DNA from: Pedobacter sp. Leaf176
Lineage (GTDB): Bacteria > Bacteroidota > Bacteroidia > Sphingobacteriales > Sphingobacteriaceae
Direction of reading: 5' to 3'
Assembly: GCF_001424305.1 (NCBI RefSeq)
Contig: NZ_LMPD01000005.1
Coordinates: 124,001 to 188,000, forward strand
Length of the DNA stretch: 64,000 bases
Part shown: piece after piece, positions 7,831-17,438 of the stretch
Numbering within the stretch: the first letter of the stretch is position 1
How the letters are laid out: each line of letters opens with the position of its first letter
The notes under the pieces: model-generated
The model's database searches: none
Told to the model about the DNA's origin: nothing
What the model saw: the letters and a program-made list of their open reading frames with translations, nothing else
Position numbers and translations under genes: made by a program

Positions 7831-10440
7831 TTAATTCAACTTAGCCGCCAACACACAAGTATTTTTGTAACGCTTCGTATGTCCCTCCAGGTCAAAAACA
7901 TCAAACAAGACGACATAAATTCCAATCGGGACTAATTTTCCGTCATCTCCTAGACCGTCCCAAATGAGCATGCCTTTTGTTCCAATTGTTTGATTTTTCA
8001 TCAGGCTTTTTATTAACCTTCCTTTAGCCGAATAAACAAGGACGGTTGCAAAACTGGCATCTTCCGTAACCTGGTAATTAAGCGTTAATAGATCTTCAAA
8101 ATTATCCCCATCGGGTGAAAAAGTTTTGGACAGCAATTTTACATAACTTTCTTCGCCATTAGGCTCCTGTGAGTTTTTATAGGTTGGGGTTGCAAATCTT
8201 ACAGATGCTGCTGCAGATTTAAAATTACCTAAATCATTAGCACCTTTGTAAAAAGATACCCTTTCTAAAGAAACGCCGTCAGGATTTTGAAGCAGGGCAA
8301 CATGCATCTTTTCAGAATAATCAAATCTATCAACTTGTAAGCTATTCCTCAATAAAATCACTGTTCCTTTATCATTATTGTAAATAGGCATACTACTTAT
8401 CTGCGCAAAATTATCTGGATTTTCACAGGAATAGTCGTTTTTCACGACAGCAACATTCGACGTAATTACCCAATATGTTTTTGGTGGCATTAATAAACTC
8501 TGGCTCGATACATTTTTAACATTCCCGGCTTTTCCCGTTGCATCTAAATTGGCCAGCTGTAAATCTTTCAAATCTAAAATATGGTCTGTATTATTATAGA
8601 TTTCCACAAAATCTACACTCCCAACTTTTGGATTAAAAACTACTTCTGAAATTAAAATATCGTTAGCGGCTATTTTCTTCGCAATAAATAATTTAGCCGT
8701 GTTTGCTGTTGGGCTTATAACATTTCCCGCACAATCAGTCAGGTTGGTAACGATTATTGTATTTTCGATTCCTCTTGATAATTCTTTTGAAAACTGAAGC
8801 GTAACTACATCAAAGCCTGGTGATTGAATGCTAACCGACTGCGGATTGCCAATACCATTATTGACTACATAATTTTGGAGCTGAACGGCAAATAAACTGT
8901 CAACAGGCTTTGAAAACCCGATCTGTACGGTTACACTGTCGATTACACTTGCTGATAAAAGTTTCGGAATTCCTGAGCTTATCTGAGTCCTGTACACAGA
9001 ATTCTGTTTACCTGGTGTACCGCCTGAAACATCGCTGGAAGCTGACCAATTTTGAGTTCCGCCGCAAACATTCATGGGGTCGATTAGCTCTAAGCTGTAA
9101 CCGCCTTTTTTCTTTACATCATCTTTATACCAGACGTCATAGTAGTCAACTTTATCAATAAGTTTGCCAGTGTTATCGGTTAGTGTTAGGATATCTTTAT
9201 CATTATTCAGGCTCGGCCACGGGGAAAGTCCGATTGTTTTCCCATAAGGCTTATACAAAGCTTCATCAGCTTTAGCGGTAAGAATTAAAAATTGATTAGG
9301 TTTAATTGTATCGGCCGAAAATGCGTAAGTTGAAGTTTGATCAGTATAAATCCAGCCTTTAGTTAAAATAAATTCGTTTGTTGTATTCCAGATTTCAATA
9401 AATTCTTTCTGTGGTAAGGCCGGGCTTCCTGTCGGATTTGCAAATATTTCGTTTATGACCACATCACCGTACCTCGCGATGTAAGGTTTGATATATGTAA
9501 AACTTAAACTACTATTGGCAACGATTAAATTTCCTTTTTTGTCCATTACATCTCTTACAGCCAGGTGGTAATCGCCTGTTATAAATTCTTTCGGATAAGT
9601 TAATCTGTAAACATTTGCCAAAGCGGTTGAAATGACATTTGATGGACTGCCATATCCATTCGATAGACTATAATTTACGGCATCTGTTGCAGATTTCAGA
9701 TCTAAAGGCTCAGAGAAGGTGACATCCAGATTATAGGCATCGATCGTGGTAACGCTTTTAATTGTTGGTGGTGTTTTATCAGGAACTAAATCATCAATGG
9801 CAAAATCATCGAAGATAAATTGGTTGTATCTTGATGCAGTGGCATACCTGCAAAAAAAGCCTGCAAAGGCCGAAGTTGTAAAACTATTATCTGTAACGCT
9901 TCCCTCAAGTATAAAATTATTCCCTCCCGATACATCGGTGAATAATTCCCATTTGCCGGCGGCATCTCTTGCGACCTTAATCTTTGCTAAAACGATATTA
10001 GCATTAACTCTTGTTTTCTGAGCGCCGGAGATAATTTTTGTAAGTGACGTTCCGCTCTGCTTGTATAGATTAAATCCATCGCTTGCGCCCGTCTCTCCTA
10101 TTTGCACAAAATAGCCATTTAAACCTGCCTTTAAATCTTCCTTATCGGATGTTAGGTAAATCCGGACAAAGTTGGTTGTCGTCGGGTCGAAATTGAGCTG
10201 CACAAAAAACGTCCAGCTGGCATTTAAGCTTAACAGACTTGCCGTAGATAAAGAAATTGTCTGAGACGCAAGCGCTTGCCCTTGTGATTGCAATTGCTTT
10301 TGAGCATTGATTTGAAAATGATTCACATCGCCACTCCAGGTAGGATTTTGGGAGAAATCGCCGTCAATAAATGAATCAGAAACCTGGGAAAATGTATTTT
10401 TACAAAATAACAATAGGGATATAAGCAGAATTTTCTTCAT
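7831..10440 (-). CDS. Large exported protein with two lamin-tail domains and Ig-like modules
   Basis: 869 residues. Signal peptide 1-18 (ends NTFSQ). Residues about 20-215 look like a beta-sandwich module. About 222-316 resembles an SbsA-type Ig-like domain (DKTPPTIKSV, then FSEPLD). About 324-480 is a lamin-tail domain (DVVINEIFANPTG, KEFIEIWN). A second Ig-like domain follows, then a second lamin-tail domain from about 593 (DILISEVVFNPK, DFVEIYNNT). The last ~100 residues (FSPDGDNFEDLL, WDGLGDDGKLVPIGIYV) resemble FlgD-like/type B C-terminal domains used for type IX secretion in Bacteroidota. Probably a cell-surface or secreted protein; function unknown. No catalytic domain seen. Confidence 0.75.
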   Translation of the reverse strand: MKKILLISLLLFCKNTFSQVSDSFIDGDFSQNPTWSGDVNHFQINAQKQLQSQGQALASQTISLSTASLLSLNASWTFFVQLNFDPTTTNFVRIYLTSDKEDLKAGLNGYFVQIGETGASDGFNLYKQSGTSLTKIISGAQKTRVNANIVLAKIKVARDAAGKWELFTDVSGGNNFILEGSVTDNSFTTSAFAGFFCRYATASRYNQFIFDDFAIDDLVPDKTPPTIKSVTTIDAYNLDVTFSEPLDLKSATDAVNYSLSNGYGSPSNVISTALANVYRLTYPKEFITGDYHLAVRDVMDKKGNLIVANSSLSFTYIKPYIARYGDVVINEIFANPTGSPALPQKEFIEIWNTTNEFILTKGWIYTDQTSTYAFSADTIKPNQFLILTAKADEALYKPYGKTIGLSPWPSLNNDKDILTLTDNTGKLIDKVDYYDVWYKDDVKKKGGYSLELIDPMNVCGGTQNWSASSDVSGGTPGKQNSVYRTQISSGIPKLLSASVIDSVTVQIGFSKPVDSLFAVQLQNYVVNNGIGNPQSVSIQSPGFDVVTLQFSKELSRGIENTIIVTNLTDCAGNVISPTANTAKLFIAKKIAANDILISEVVFNPKVGSVDFVEIYNNTDHILDLKDLQLANLDATGKAGNVKNVSSQSLLMPPKTYWVITSNVAVVKNDYSCENPDNFAQISSMPIYNNDKGTVILLRNSLQVDRFDYSEKMHVALLQNPDGVSLERVSFYKGANDLGNFKSAAASVRFATPTYKNSQEPNGEESYVKLLSKTFSPDGDNFEDLLTLNYQVTEDASFATVLVYSAKGRLIKSLMKNQTIGTKGMLIWDGLGDDGKLVPIGIYVVLFDVFDLEGHTKRYKNTCVLAAKLN

Positions 10441-10489
10441 ATTTGGGCTTATATCAAATGTTTAGTAAATATAATAATTAAAATTTAAA

Positions 10490-11479
10490 ATGAAAGTAGC
10501 AGTAGTAGGTGCAACCGGTTTGGTTGGCACTGTAATGTTAAAAGTATTGGAGGAGAGAAATTTCCCTTTAACAGAGTTAATTCCGGTAGCATCTGAAAAG
10601 AGTGTTGGTAAGGAAATTACTTTTAAGGGTAAGAAGTTCCCAATCGTTAGCATGGATACTGCAATTGCTATGAAACCGGATATTGCCTTGTTTTCTGCTG
10701 GTGGAAACACTTCATTAGAGCATGCACCACGGTTCAAAGAAGCTGGCACAACGGTTATCGATAACTCGTCTGCATGGAGAATGGATCCCAATGTAAAATT
10801 AGTAGTTCCTGAAGTTAACGCGCACGAACTTTCTATCGATAATAAAATTATTGCAAATCCAAACTGTTCTACCATTCAAATGGTCGTGGTTTTAAAACCT
10901 TTACACGATAAATACAAAATTAAGCGTGTAGTGGTTTCAACTTATCAATCGGTTACCGGAACAGGTGTTAAAGCGGTCGAGCAATTGATGGATGAGCGTA
11001 AAGGTATTGATGGACCAAAAGCTTATCCCTACGAAATTGACTTAAATGTTTTACCTCATATAGATGTTTTCATGGAAAACGGCTATACCAAGGAAGAAAT
11101 GAAAATGGTTAAGGAAACCAATAAAATCATGGGTGATAACAACATTAAGGTTACTGCAACGACTGTTCGTATTCCGGTTATGGGCGGTCACTCAGAATCG
11201 GTTAACATTGAGTTTGAAAACGATTTCGATCTGGCTGAAGTGCGTAGTATTCTGGAAAAATCGCCCGGCATTATCGTTGTTGATGATGTAGCAAACTTAA
11301 AATATCCAATGCCTAAAGATGCGCATGAAAAAGATGAGGTGTTTGTTGGACGTATTCGCAGAGATGAATCGGCTCCGAAAGCATTAAACCTTTGGATTGT
11401 TGCCGATAACTTGCGTAAAGGTGCTGCAACCAATGCAGTTCAGATTGCAGAATATTTAATTCGAAAAGAATTAGTTTAA
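10490..11479 (+). CDS. asd: Aspartate-semialdehyde dehydrogenase
   Basis: 329 residues, the usual length. It reduces aspartyl-4-phosphate to aspartate semialdehyde with NADPH, feeding lysine/diaminopimelate, threonine and methionine synthesis. Visible features are the N-terminal nucleotide motif VGATGLVG, the catalytic Cys126 in NPNCST, and RIPVMGGHSES carrying the active-site Arg and His. Monocistronic: flanked upstream by the divergent lamin-tail gene and downstream by a palindromic repeat and a terminator. Confidence 0.95.
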   Translation: MKVAVVGATGLVGTVMLKVLEERNFPLTELIPVASEKSVGKEITFKGKKFPIVSMDTAIAMKPDIALFSAGGNTSLEHAPRFKEAGTTVIDNSSAWRMDPNVKLVVPEVNAHELSIDNKIIANPNCSTIQMVVVLKPLHDKYKIKRVVVSTYQSVTGTGVKAVEQLMDERKGIDGPKAYPYEIDLNVLPHIDVFMENGYTKEEMKMVKETNKIMGDNNIKVTATTVRIPVMGGHSESVNIEFENDFDLAEVRSILEKSPGIIVVDDVANLKYPMPKDAHEKDEVFVGRIRRDESAPKALNLWIVADNLRKGAATNAVQIAEYLIRKELV

Positions 11480-11495
11480 CTACCGACACGTCTTG

Positions 11496-11545
11496 CTGAA
11501 TTTATTTCAGCATCTTAATTCAAGAAGACTCTGAAATAAATTCAG
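11496..11545. repeat. Palindromic intergenic repeat (REP-like)
   Basis: CTGAATTTATTTCAG at 11496-11510 is exactly reverse-complementary to CTGAAATAAATTCAG at 11531-11545, enclosing 20 bases. The sequence style (CTGAAATAAATTCAG followed by GTGAC) is of a kind dispersed between genes in Sphingobacteriaceae; that comparison is from memory. Confidence 0.6.
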
Positions 11546-11562
11546 AGTGACAACATAATTAT

Positions 11563-11598
11563 AAAAAAGTGATGTGTTTGTTACACATCACTTTTTTT
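11563..11598 (+). terminator. Rho-independent terminator after asd
   Basis: A 15-bp stem (GTGATGTGT arm against ACACATCAC arm, with flanking A and T tracts), a 5-base loop and a T-run. It ends 20 bp before the start of the PBP4 gene. Confidence 0.85.
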
Positions 11599-11618
11599 AT
11601 TTCATTTATTTTTACAAT

Positions 11619-13025
11619 ATGAAGTTTTTCAAGTCTGCCTTATTCTTTACTCTGCTATCCTTAAGTTGTTTTGCTCAAAACAGAATTCAAAACCTTGAAA
11701 AAGCGTTCAATAATTTATTGGCTGATGAACAGGCAAAACATGCCATTACCTCGCTTTGTGTTTTAGATGCAAATACAGGCAAAATGCTTTTCGCAAGAAA
11801 TGAGCAAATCGGAATGGCAACGGCCTCAACATTAAAGACCATCACTGCGGCTACGGCCTTCAGCATTCTTGGCAAGGATTTTCGGTTTCAAACGACCCTG
11901 GCTTATTCAGGAAATGTAACAGGCGATGGAACTTTGAAGGGCAACCTAATCATCATCGGCAGCGGAGACCCAACTTTAGGCTCATGGCGCTATCAGAATA
12001 AAGAAAAAATAGTTTTAACACAGTGGGTGGACGCTATAAAAACGGCAGGAATAAAAAAGATTGAGGGCTCGGTAATTGGCGATGACCGAATTTTCGGTAC
12101 ACAAACCACGCCAGAGGGATGGGTTTGGCAGGATATTGGAAATTACTATGGCGCCGGAACTTCGGGTTTAGCCTGGAGGGAAAACCAATTTGATATCCAC
12201 CTAAAACCAGGTTCAAGCGTAGCTGAACAAGTTAAGGTGGTCAAAACTATGCCAGAAACCCCATATGTTCAAATCGTAAATGAATTGAGAACTGGTGCCT
12301 CAGGAACGGGTGACAGAAGTTATGCATTTCTTCCACCTTACAGCAACGTTGCTTATCTGCGTGGCAGTTGGGGATTGGGAATTAACAAAGCCGGAATATC
12401 TGTTGCGCTCCCCGACCCTGCTTTTGATTGCGCCTATCGTCTACAAGATACGTTAAAAAAATTAGGAATTCCGACCGAGCAACCAGCAACAACTGCGAGA
12501 CTACTGGATTTGAAAAACCAGATGATTCCTGGTATTACACAAAAAATAAACACGATCAGTTCGCCTCCACTAACGGAAATTACTTACTGGTTTTTAAAAA
12601 AGAGCATTAATTTATATGGCGAAACCTTGTTAAAAACCATTGCCTTAAAATCTGGAAAAGCAGCGACTACATCGAAGGGTGCAGAAACCGAGATTAATTT
12701 TTGGTCAGCGAAGGGCATAGATAAATCGGCACTTAATATTATTGATGGTAGTGGACTATCCCCCGGTGATAGAGTTACAACTTCAGCAATGGCCGGTATA
12801 TTATTCCAGATTCAAAAAGAAAATTGGTTTCCTGATTTTTATAAAGGTTTGCCAGAGTATAATGGTATGAAAATTAAAAGTGGAACTATAAATGATGTTT
12901 CGTCGTTTGCAGGTTACCATACAGACGCATCGGGAAATAAATATGTGGTTGTGATTAACATTAATAACTACAGCGGCAGTAGCATCAATAAAAAGTTATT
13001 CCGGGTACTGGATGAGTTAAAATAG
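11619..13025 (+). CDS. dacB: D-alanyl-D-alanine carboxypeptidase/endopeptidase, PBP4 type (S13)
   Basis: 468 residues from the ATG at 11619. Starting at the in-frame ATG at 11574 would place the beginning inside the upstream terminator and spoil the signal peptide (MKFFKS to SCFAQ). Serine penicillin-recognising motifs: STLK at residues 70-73, SIN in KKSINLYGE, and KSG in MKIKSGTIND. Family S13 enzymes trim and cleave peptidoglycan stem peptides in the periplasm. The S13 insertion between motifs 1 and 2 is present, in line with the length. Transcribed alone. Confidence 0.9.
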   Translation: MKFFKSALFFTLLSLSCFAQNRIQNLEKAFNNLLADEQAKHAITSLCVLDANTGKMLFARNEQIGMATASTLKTITAATAFSILGKDFRFQTTLAYSGNVTGDGTLKGNLIIIGSGDPTLGSWRYQNKEKIVLTQWVDAIKTAGIKKIEGSVIGDDRIFGTQTTPEGWVWQDIGNYYGAGTSGLAWRENQFDIHLKPGSSVAEQVKVVKTMPETPYVQIVNELRTGASGTGDRSYAFLPPYSNVAYLRGSWGLGINKAGISVALPDPAFDCAYRLQDTLKKLGIPTEQPATTARLLDLKNQMIPGITQKINTISSPPLTEITYWFLKKSINLYGETLLKTIALKSGKAATTSKGAETEINFWSAKGIDKSALNIIDGSGLSPGDRVTTSAMAGILFQIQKENWFPDFYKGLPEYNGMKIKSGTINDVSSFAGYHTDASGNKYVVVININNYSGSSINKKLFRVLDELK

Positions 13026-13177
13026 ATTTTCTTATTTGTTGTTCTCCTTAATGAGAAGTTTCATAATATGTAGAAGTCTCCTTTTTATTTCCCCCCTGGT
13101 TTATATGTATAGACTACAATTAAGCTAGGAATTCACATTCTACAAACAGAAATTCGAATTTATATGTTGATACCAGT

Positions 13178-13984
13178 ATGGATTTAAATTTGCCAAACCG
13201 GACAAATAACTTTAAAAAGTGTGAAGAGGACTACCATTTTGGCGACCATGTACACCTGGTTGATTCTGCGTTTCTTATGCCACAACTAAATAAACACAGG
13301 CGGATCTGGATTTATTTACCAAAAGATTATGCGAAGTCGGAAAAGAAATATCCGGTTATTTATATGCAGGATGGCCAAAATCTGTTTCATGCGAATCCTC
13401 CACGGGCTAATGAGTGGGCTGTGGATTCAGTAATGGATAGCTTGATTCGCGAGGGTGCAAAAGAGATGATAGTTGTCGGAATTGACCACGGCGACGACGA
13501 CAGATTAACGGAATACAATCCTTATGATAGCGAGTATGGAAAAGGTGAGGGAAAAGCTTATGTCTCCTTTTTGGTTGAGACCTTAAAGCCATATATCGAT
13601 TCGAAATACAGAACTTTAAAAGATGCTAACAATACATCCATTGCAGGCAGTTCGATGGGCGGATTGATTTCAATGTTCGCCATTACAGAATATCCAAAAA
13701 TTTTTGGTTCCGCAGGAATTTTTAGCCCGTCATTCTGGTTAGCACCGAAAATTTATGATGATATTACAGATAAGCTGAATACACTTAAAAAGAGCAAAAT
13801 ATTTTTTGTGGTGGGCGATAAAGAAGGACAAACCATGGTTCATGAAATGAAAAAGGCTTACACGATTCTTAATCCTGGTGGTTCGAACAAAAATGTGGTG
13901 CTTATAGAAAAAGCGGACGGAAAGCACACAGAATGGTTTTGGCACAGGGAATTCGAATCATTTTATAAGTTTATAGCTCAATAA
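13178..13984 (+). CDS. Alpha/beta-hydrolase esterase (esterase D / enterochelin-esterase-like)
   Basis: 268 residues. Features of the Fes/IroE-like putative esterase family are RIWIYLPKDY, VIYMQDGQNLF (oxyanion region), the nucleophile elbow GSSMGG near residue 159, a PSFW segment and a late His in GKHTEWFWHREF. The catalytic triad is probably that Ser, an Asp/Glu in the VVGDKEG region and the His. No signal peptide, so cytoplasmic. Substrate unknown. A hairpin repeat follows the stop. Confidence 0.8.
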   Translation: MDLNLPNRTNNFKKCEEDYHFGDHVHLVDSAFLMPQLNKHRRIWIYLPKDYAKSEKKYPVIYMQDGQNLFHANPPRANEWAVDSVMDSLIREGAKEMIVVGIDHGDDDRLTEYNPYDSEYGKGEGKAYVSFLVETLKPYIDSKYRTLKDANNTSIAGSSMGGLISMFAITEYPKIFGSAGIFSPSFWLAPKIYDDITDKLNTLKKSKIFFVVGDKEGQTMVHEMKKAYTILNPGGSNKNVVLIEKADGKHTEWFWHREFESFYKFIAQ

Positions 13985-15590
<1,606 letters not shown>

Positions 15591-15680
15591 ACCTCTGATT
15601 CCTCTAAAGGAAATAAGAAAATGCATTCCGCCGCTTTAGGCGTGTAGGGTGTTAAGAAGTTGAAAAACTTATTTGCAGAG

Positions 15681-15714
15681 CATCCGTAGATTTTAAATCT
15701 TCGGATGTTTTTTT
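15681..15714 (+). terminator. Rho-independent terminator after eno
   Basis: CATCCG-T-AGATT pairs with AATCT-T-CGGATG around a short loop and is followed by TTTTTTT. It separates eno from the DivIC-like gene. Confidence 0.75.
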
Positions 15715-15740
15715 ATACATTTACTTTCTGATATCATAAA

Positions 15741-16040
15741 ATGAAACGTTTAATAGACCTTTTCCGTAATAAGTATTTTATCGCAACAGCTGCGTTTGCG
15801 GTTTGGATGCTGTTTTTTGATAAAAACGATATGATGTCGCAATACGAATACCGCAGCCAGGCGAATAAATTGCAGGAAGAAAAGGAATATTTCGAAAAAG
15901 AAACCGCTCAGATCAAAAAGGATTTAAACGAGCTTAACACCAACTTAAGTACTGCTGAAAAATTCGCCCGGGAAAAGTATTTCATGAAAAAAGCTAACGA
16001 AGACGTTTTTGTTATCATTCATGAAGAGAAGAAAGATTAA
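15741..16040 (+). CDS. FtsB/DivIC-like septum formation initiator
   Basis: 99 residues: a short cytoplasmic N-terminus, one membrane segment (about residues 12-28, FIATAAFAVWMLFF), then a charged coiled-coil (about 35-75) and a short C-terminal domain with FAREKYFMKK, the FtsB/DivIC hallmark region. It links early and late divisome proteins. Placement just after eno is common in bacteria for ftsB, supporting the call. Confidence 0.85.
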   Translation: MKRLIDLFRNKYFIATAAFAVWMLFFDKNDMMSQYEYRSQANKLQEEKEYFEKETAQIKKDLNELNTNLSTAEKFAREKYFMKKANEDVFVIIHEEKKD

Positions 16041-16062
16041 CCAAGATTATAACCAGCATATA

Positions 16063-16118
16063 CCAGATTTAAGGATAAGGAAGGATTAAACCAGGATTTA
16101 AGGATAAAGCAGGATTTA
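16063..16118. repeat. Two short direct repeats
   Basis: CCAGATTTAAGGATAAGGAA (from 16063) and CCAGGATTTAAGGATAAAGC (from 16091) are near-identical units of about 28 bp in tandem. A related AGGATT-rich stretch occurs at 39396-39430. No gene or promoter seen in them. Confidence 0.5.
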
Positions 16119-16213
16119 TAATTAACTAATATTTATTCGAATTTAAAATTCTGAAAGTTAACAATAAAACAATTGAGCAATTTGAATAATTCAATTTAGA
16201 CAATCCTCGCTCT

Positions 16214-16828
16214 ATGCTCCATATTTTATACATCATTGCAATCACTGCCGAGGCCATGACTGCCGCGCTTTCTGCTGGCAGAAGAGATATGGACTGGGTT
16301 GGTGTTTGCATCATCGCCTGGGTTACTGCATTGGGTGGTGGAACGGTCAGAAATGTATTGTTTGGTCATTACCCCATGAGCTGGGTAGAACATCCTGAGT
16401 ATTTAGTAATTACAGCTGGTGCAGCCCTATTTGCGGCTTTAATCGCATCCGTAATGACGAAACTCAAAAAACTTTTCCTTTACCTCGATGCCATGGGATT
16501 GGTTGTTTTTACTATAATAGGTTGTCAGGTGGCACAGACGATTCATTTACCTTATCTGATTGTTTTATTCAGTGGAATGATTACTGGTTGTGCCGGCGGT
16601 GTCCTAAGAGATGTCCTTTGTAATGAAGTTCCATTTCTTTTCAGGAAAGAAATTTACGCCAGTGCAGCAATCGTTACAGGAGCAGTGTATATCGGTATGG
16701 AACATTTCCATGGAAGTGAATTAATGGCAACCGTTATAGCGGCTGTTATTGGTTTAGCGATTAGATTACTTTCTATAAAATACCAATGGCACATGCCTAA
16801 GTTTGTGTATAAAGATGAGTGGCATTAA
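16214..16828 (+). CDS. TRIC-type (UPF0126/YicG) membrane channel protein
   Basis: 204 residues, about seven membrane segments arranged as an internal duplication. Each half has a glycine-rich kinked helix motif (GGGTVRNVLFG near residue 47 and CAGGVLRDVL near 132), characteristic of the UPF0126 family related to trimeric intracellular cation channels. Predicted inner-membrane monovalent-cation channel. It follows the DivIC-like gene by about 170 bp and precedes a repeat array. Confidence 0.85.
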   Translation: MLHILYIIAITAEAMTAALSAGRRDMDWVGVCIIAWVTALGGGTVRNVLFGHYPMSWVEHPEYLVITAGAALFAALIASVMTKLKKLFLYLDAMGLVVFTIIGCQVAQTIHLPYLIVLFSGMITGCAGGVLRDVLCNEVPFLFRKEIYASAAIVTGAVYIGMEHFHGSELMATVIAAVIGLAIRLLSIKYQWHMPKFVYKDEWH

Positions 16829-16856
16829 TTCAGTTTGCAGTTTAGCTGGCAGTTTT

Positions 16857-17426
16857 CAATTTAACCGCAAAGGCCGCAAAGTTTTCCGCAAAGAAAATAA
16901 AATTTAAGTTTTCCCACAGCGCGCACAGAGGCATTAACAGAGAAGAAAATGAGGTTTTTGTTTTACAACCAACCCTGCGTGTTTGGGGCATTTTCTGTTA
17001 ACAATTTCAATTTAACCGCAAAGGCCGCCAGGTTTTCCGCAAAGAAAATAAAGTTTAAGCTTTACCACAGCGCTCGCAGAGGCATTCACAGAGAGGAAAG
17101 GAGGTTTCAGTTTTTACGATCAACCCTGCGTATCTGGTGCATTTTCTGTTAATAATTTCAATTTAACCGCCGAGGCCGCAAAGTTTTCTGCAAAGAAAAT
17201 AAAGTTTAAGTTTTACCACAGAGCGCACAGAGGCATTCAGAGAGAGGAAGATGAGGTTTCAGTTTTTACAACCAGCCCTGCGTTTTTGGTGCAGTTTCTG
17301 ATAATAATTTTCAAATTAACCGCAAAGGCACCCAGGTTTTCGCAAAGAAAATAAAGTTATAGATAATAATTACAAACAACCTTTGTGTATTCTGCGCCCT
17401 TTCTTTGTGAACTTTGTGGTTAAAAT
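16857..17426. repeat. Tandem repeat array, ~3.7 units of 151-155 bp, filling the intergenic space
   Basis: Units begin with CAATTTAACCGC or close variants at 16857, 17008, 17159 and 17312 (periods 151, 151, 153). Each contains AAAGAAAATAAA, CCACAG..CGCACAGAGGCATT and ACCCTGCGT segments. The last unit is truncated and ends in ACTTTGTGGTTAAAATT, the reverse complement of the array's opening TTAACC(G/A)CAAAG motif, so the array is bounded by inverted ends. Related inverted sequence occurs on the other side of the next gene (19548-19716). No credible gene lies inside. Too long-period and spacer-less for CRISPR. Confidence 0.85.
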
Positions 17427-17438
17427 TAAGCCGCTTAC

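Noticed and set aside
9746..10021. Plus-strand frame inside the lamin-tail gene
   Set aside because: Antisense to a clear coding sequence; no domain or initiation signal.
11574..11618. Earlier start for the PBP4 gene
   Set aside because: The ATG at 11574 lies in the stem of the asd terminator and would bury the signal peptide.
16949..17152. 67-codon open frame inside the repeat array
   Set aside because: It is composed entirely of repeat unit sequence, with the same segments recurring in the other units; no protein-like features.
16857..17426. CRISPR array
   Set aside because: Units are about 151 bp, contiguous and diverged, with no short repeat-spacer alternation and no cas genes nearby.
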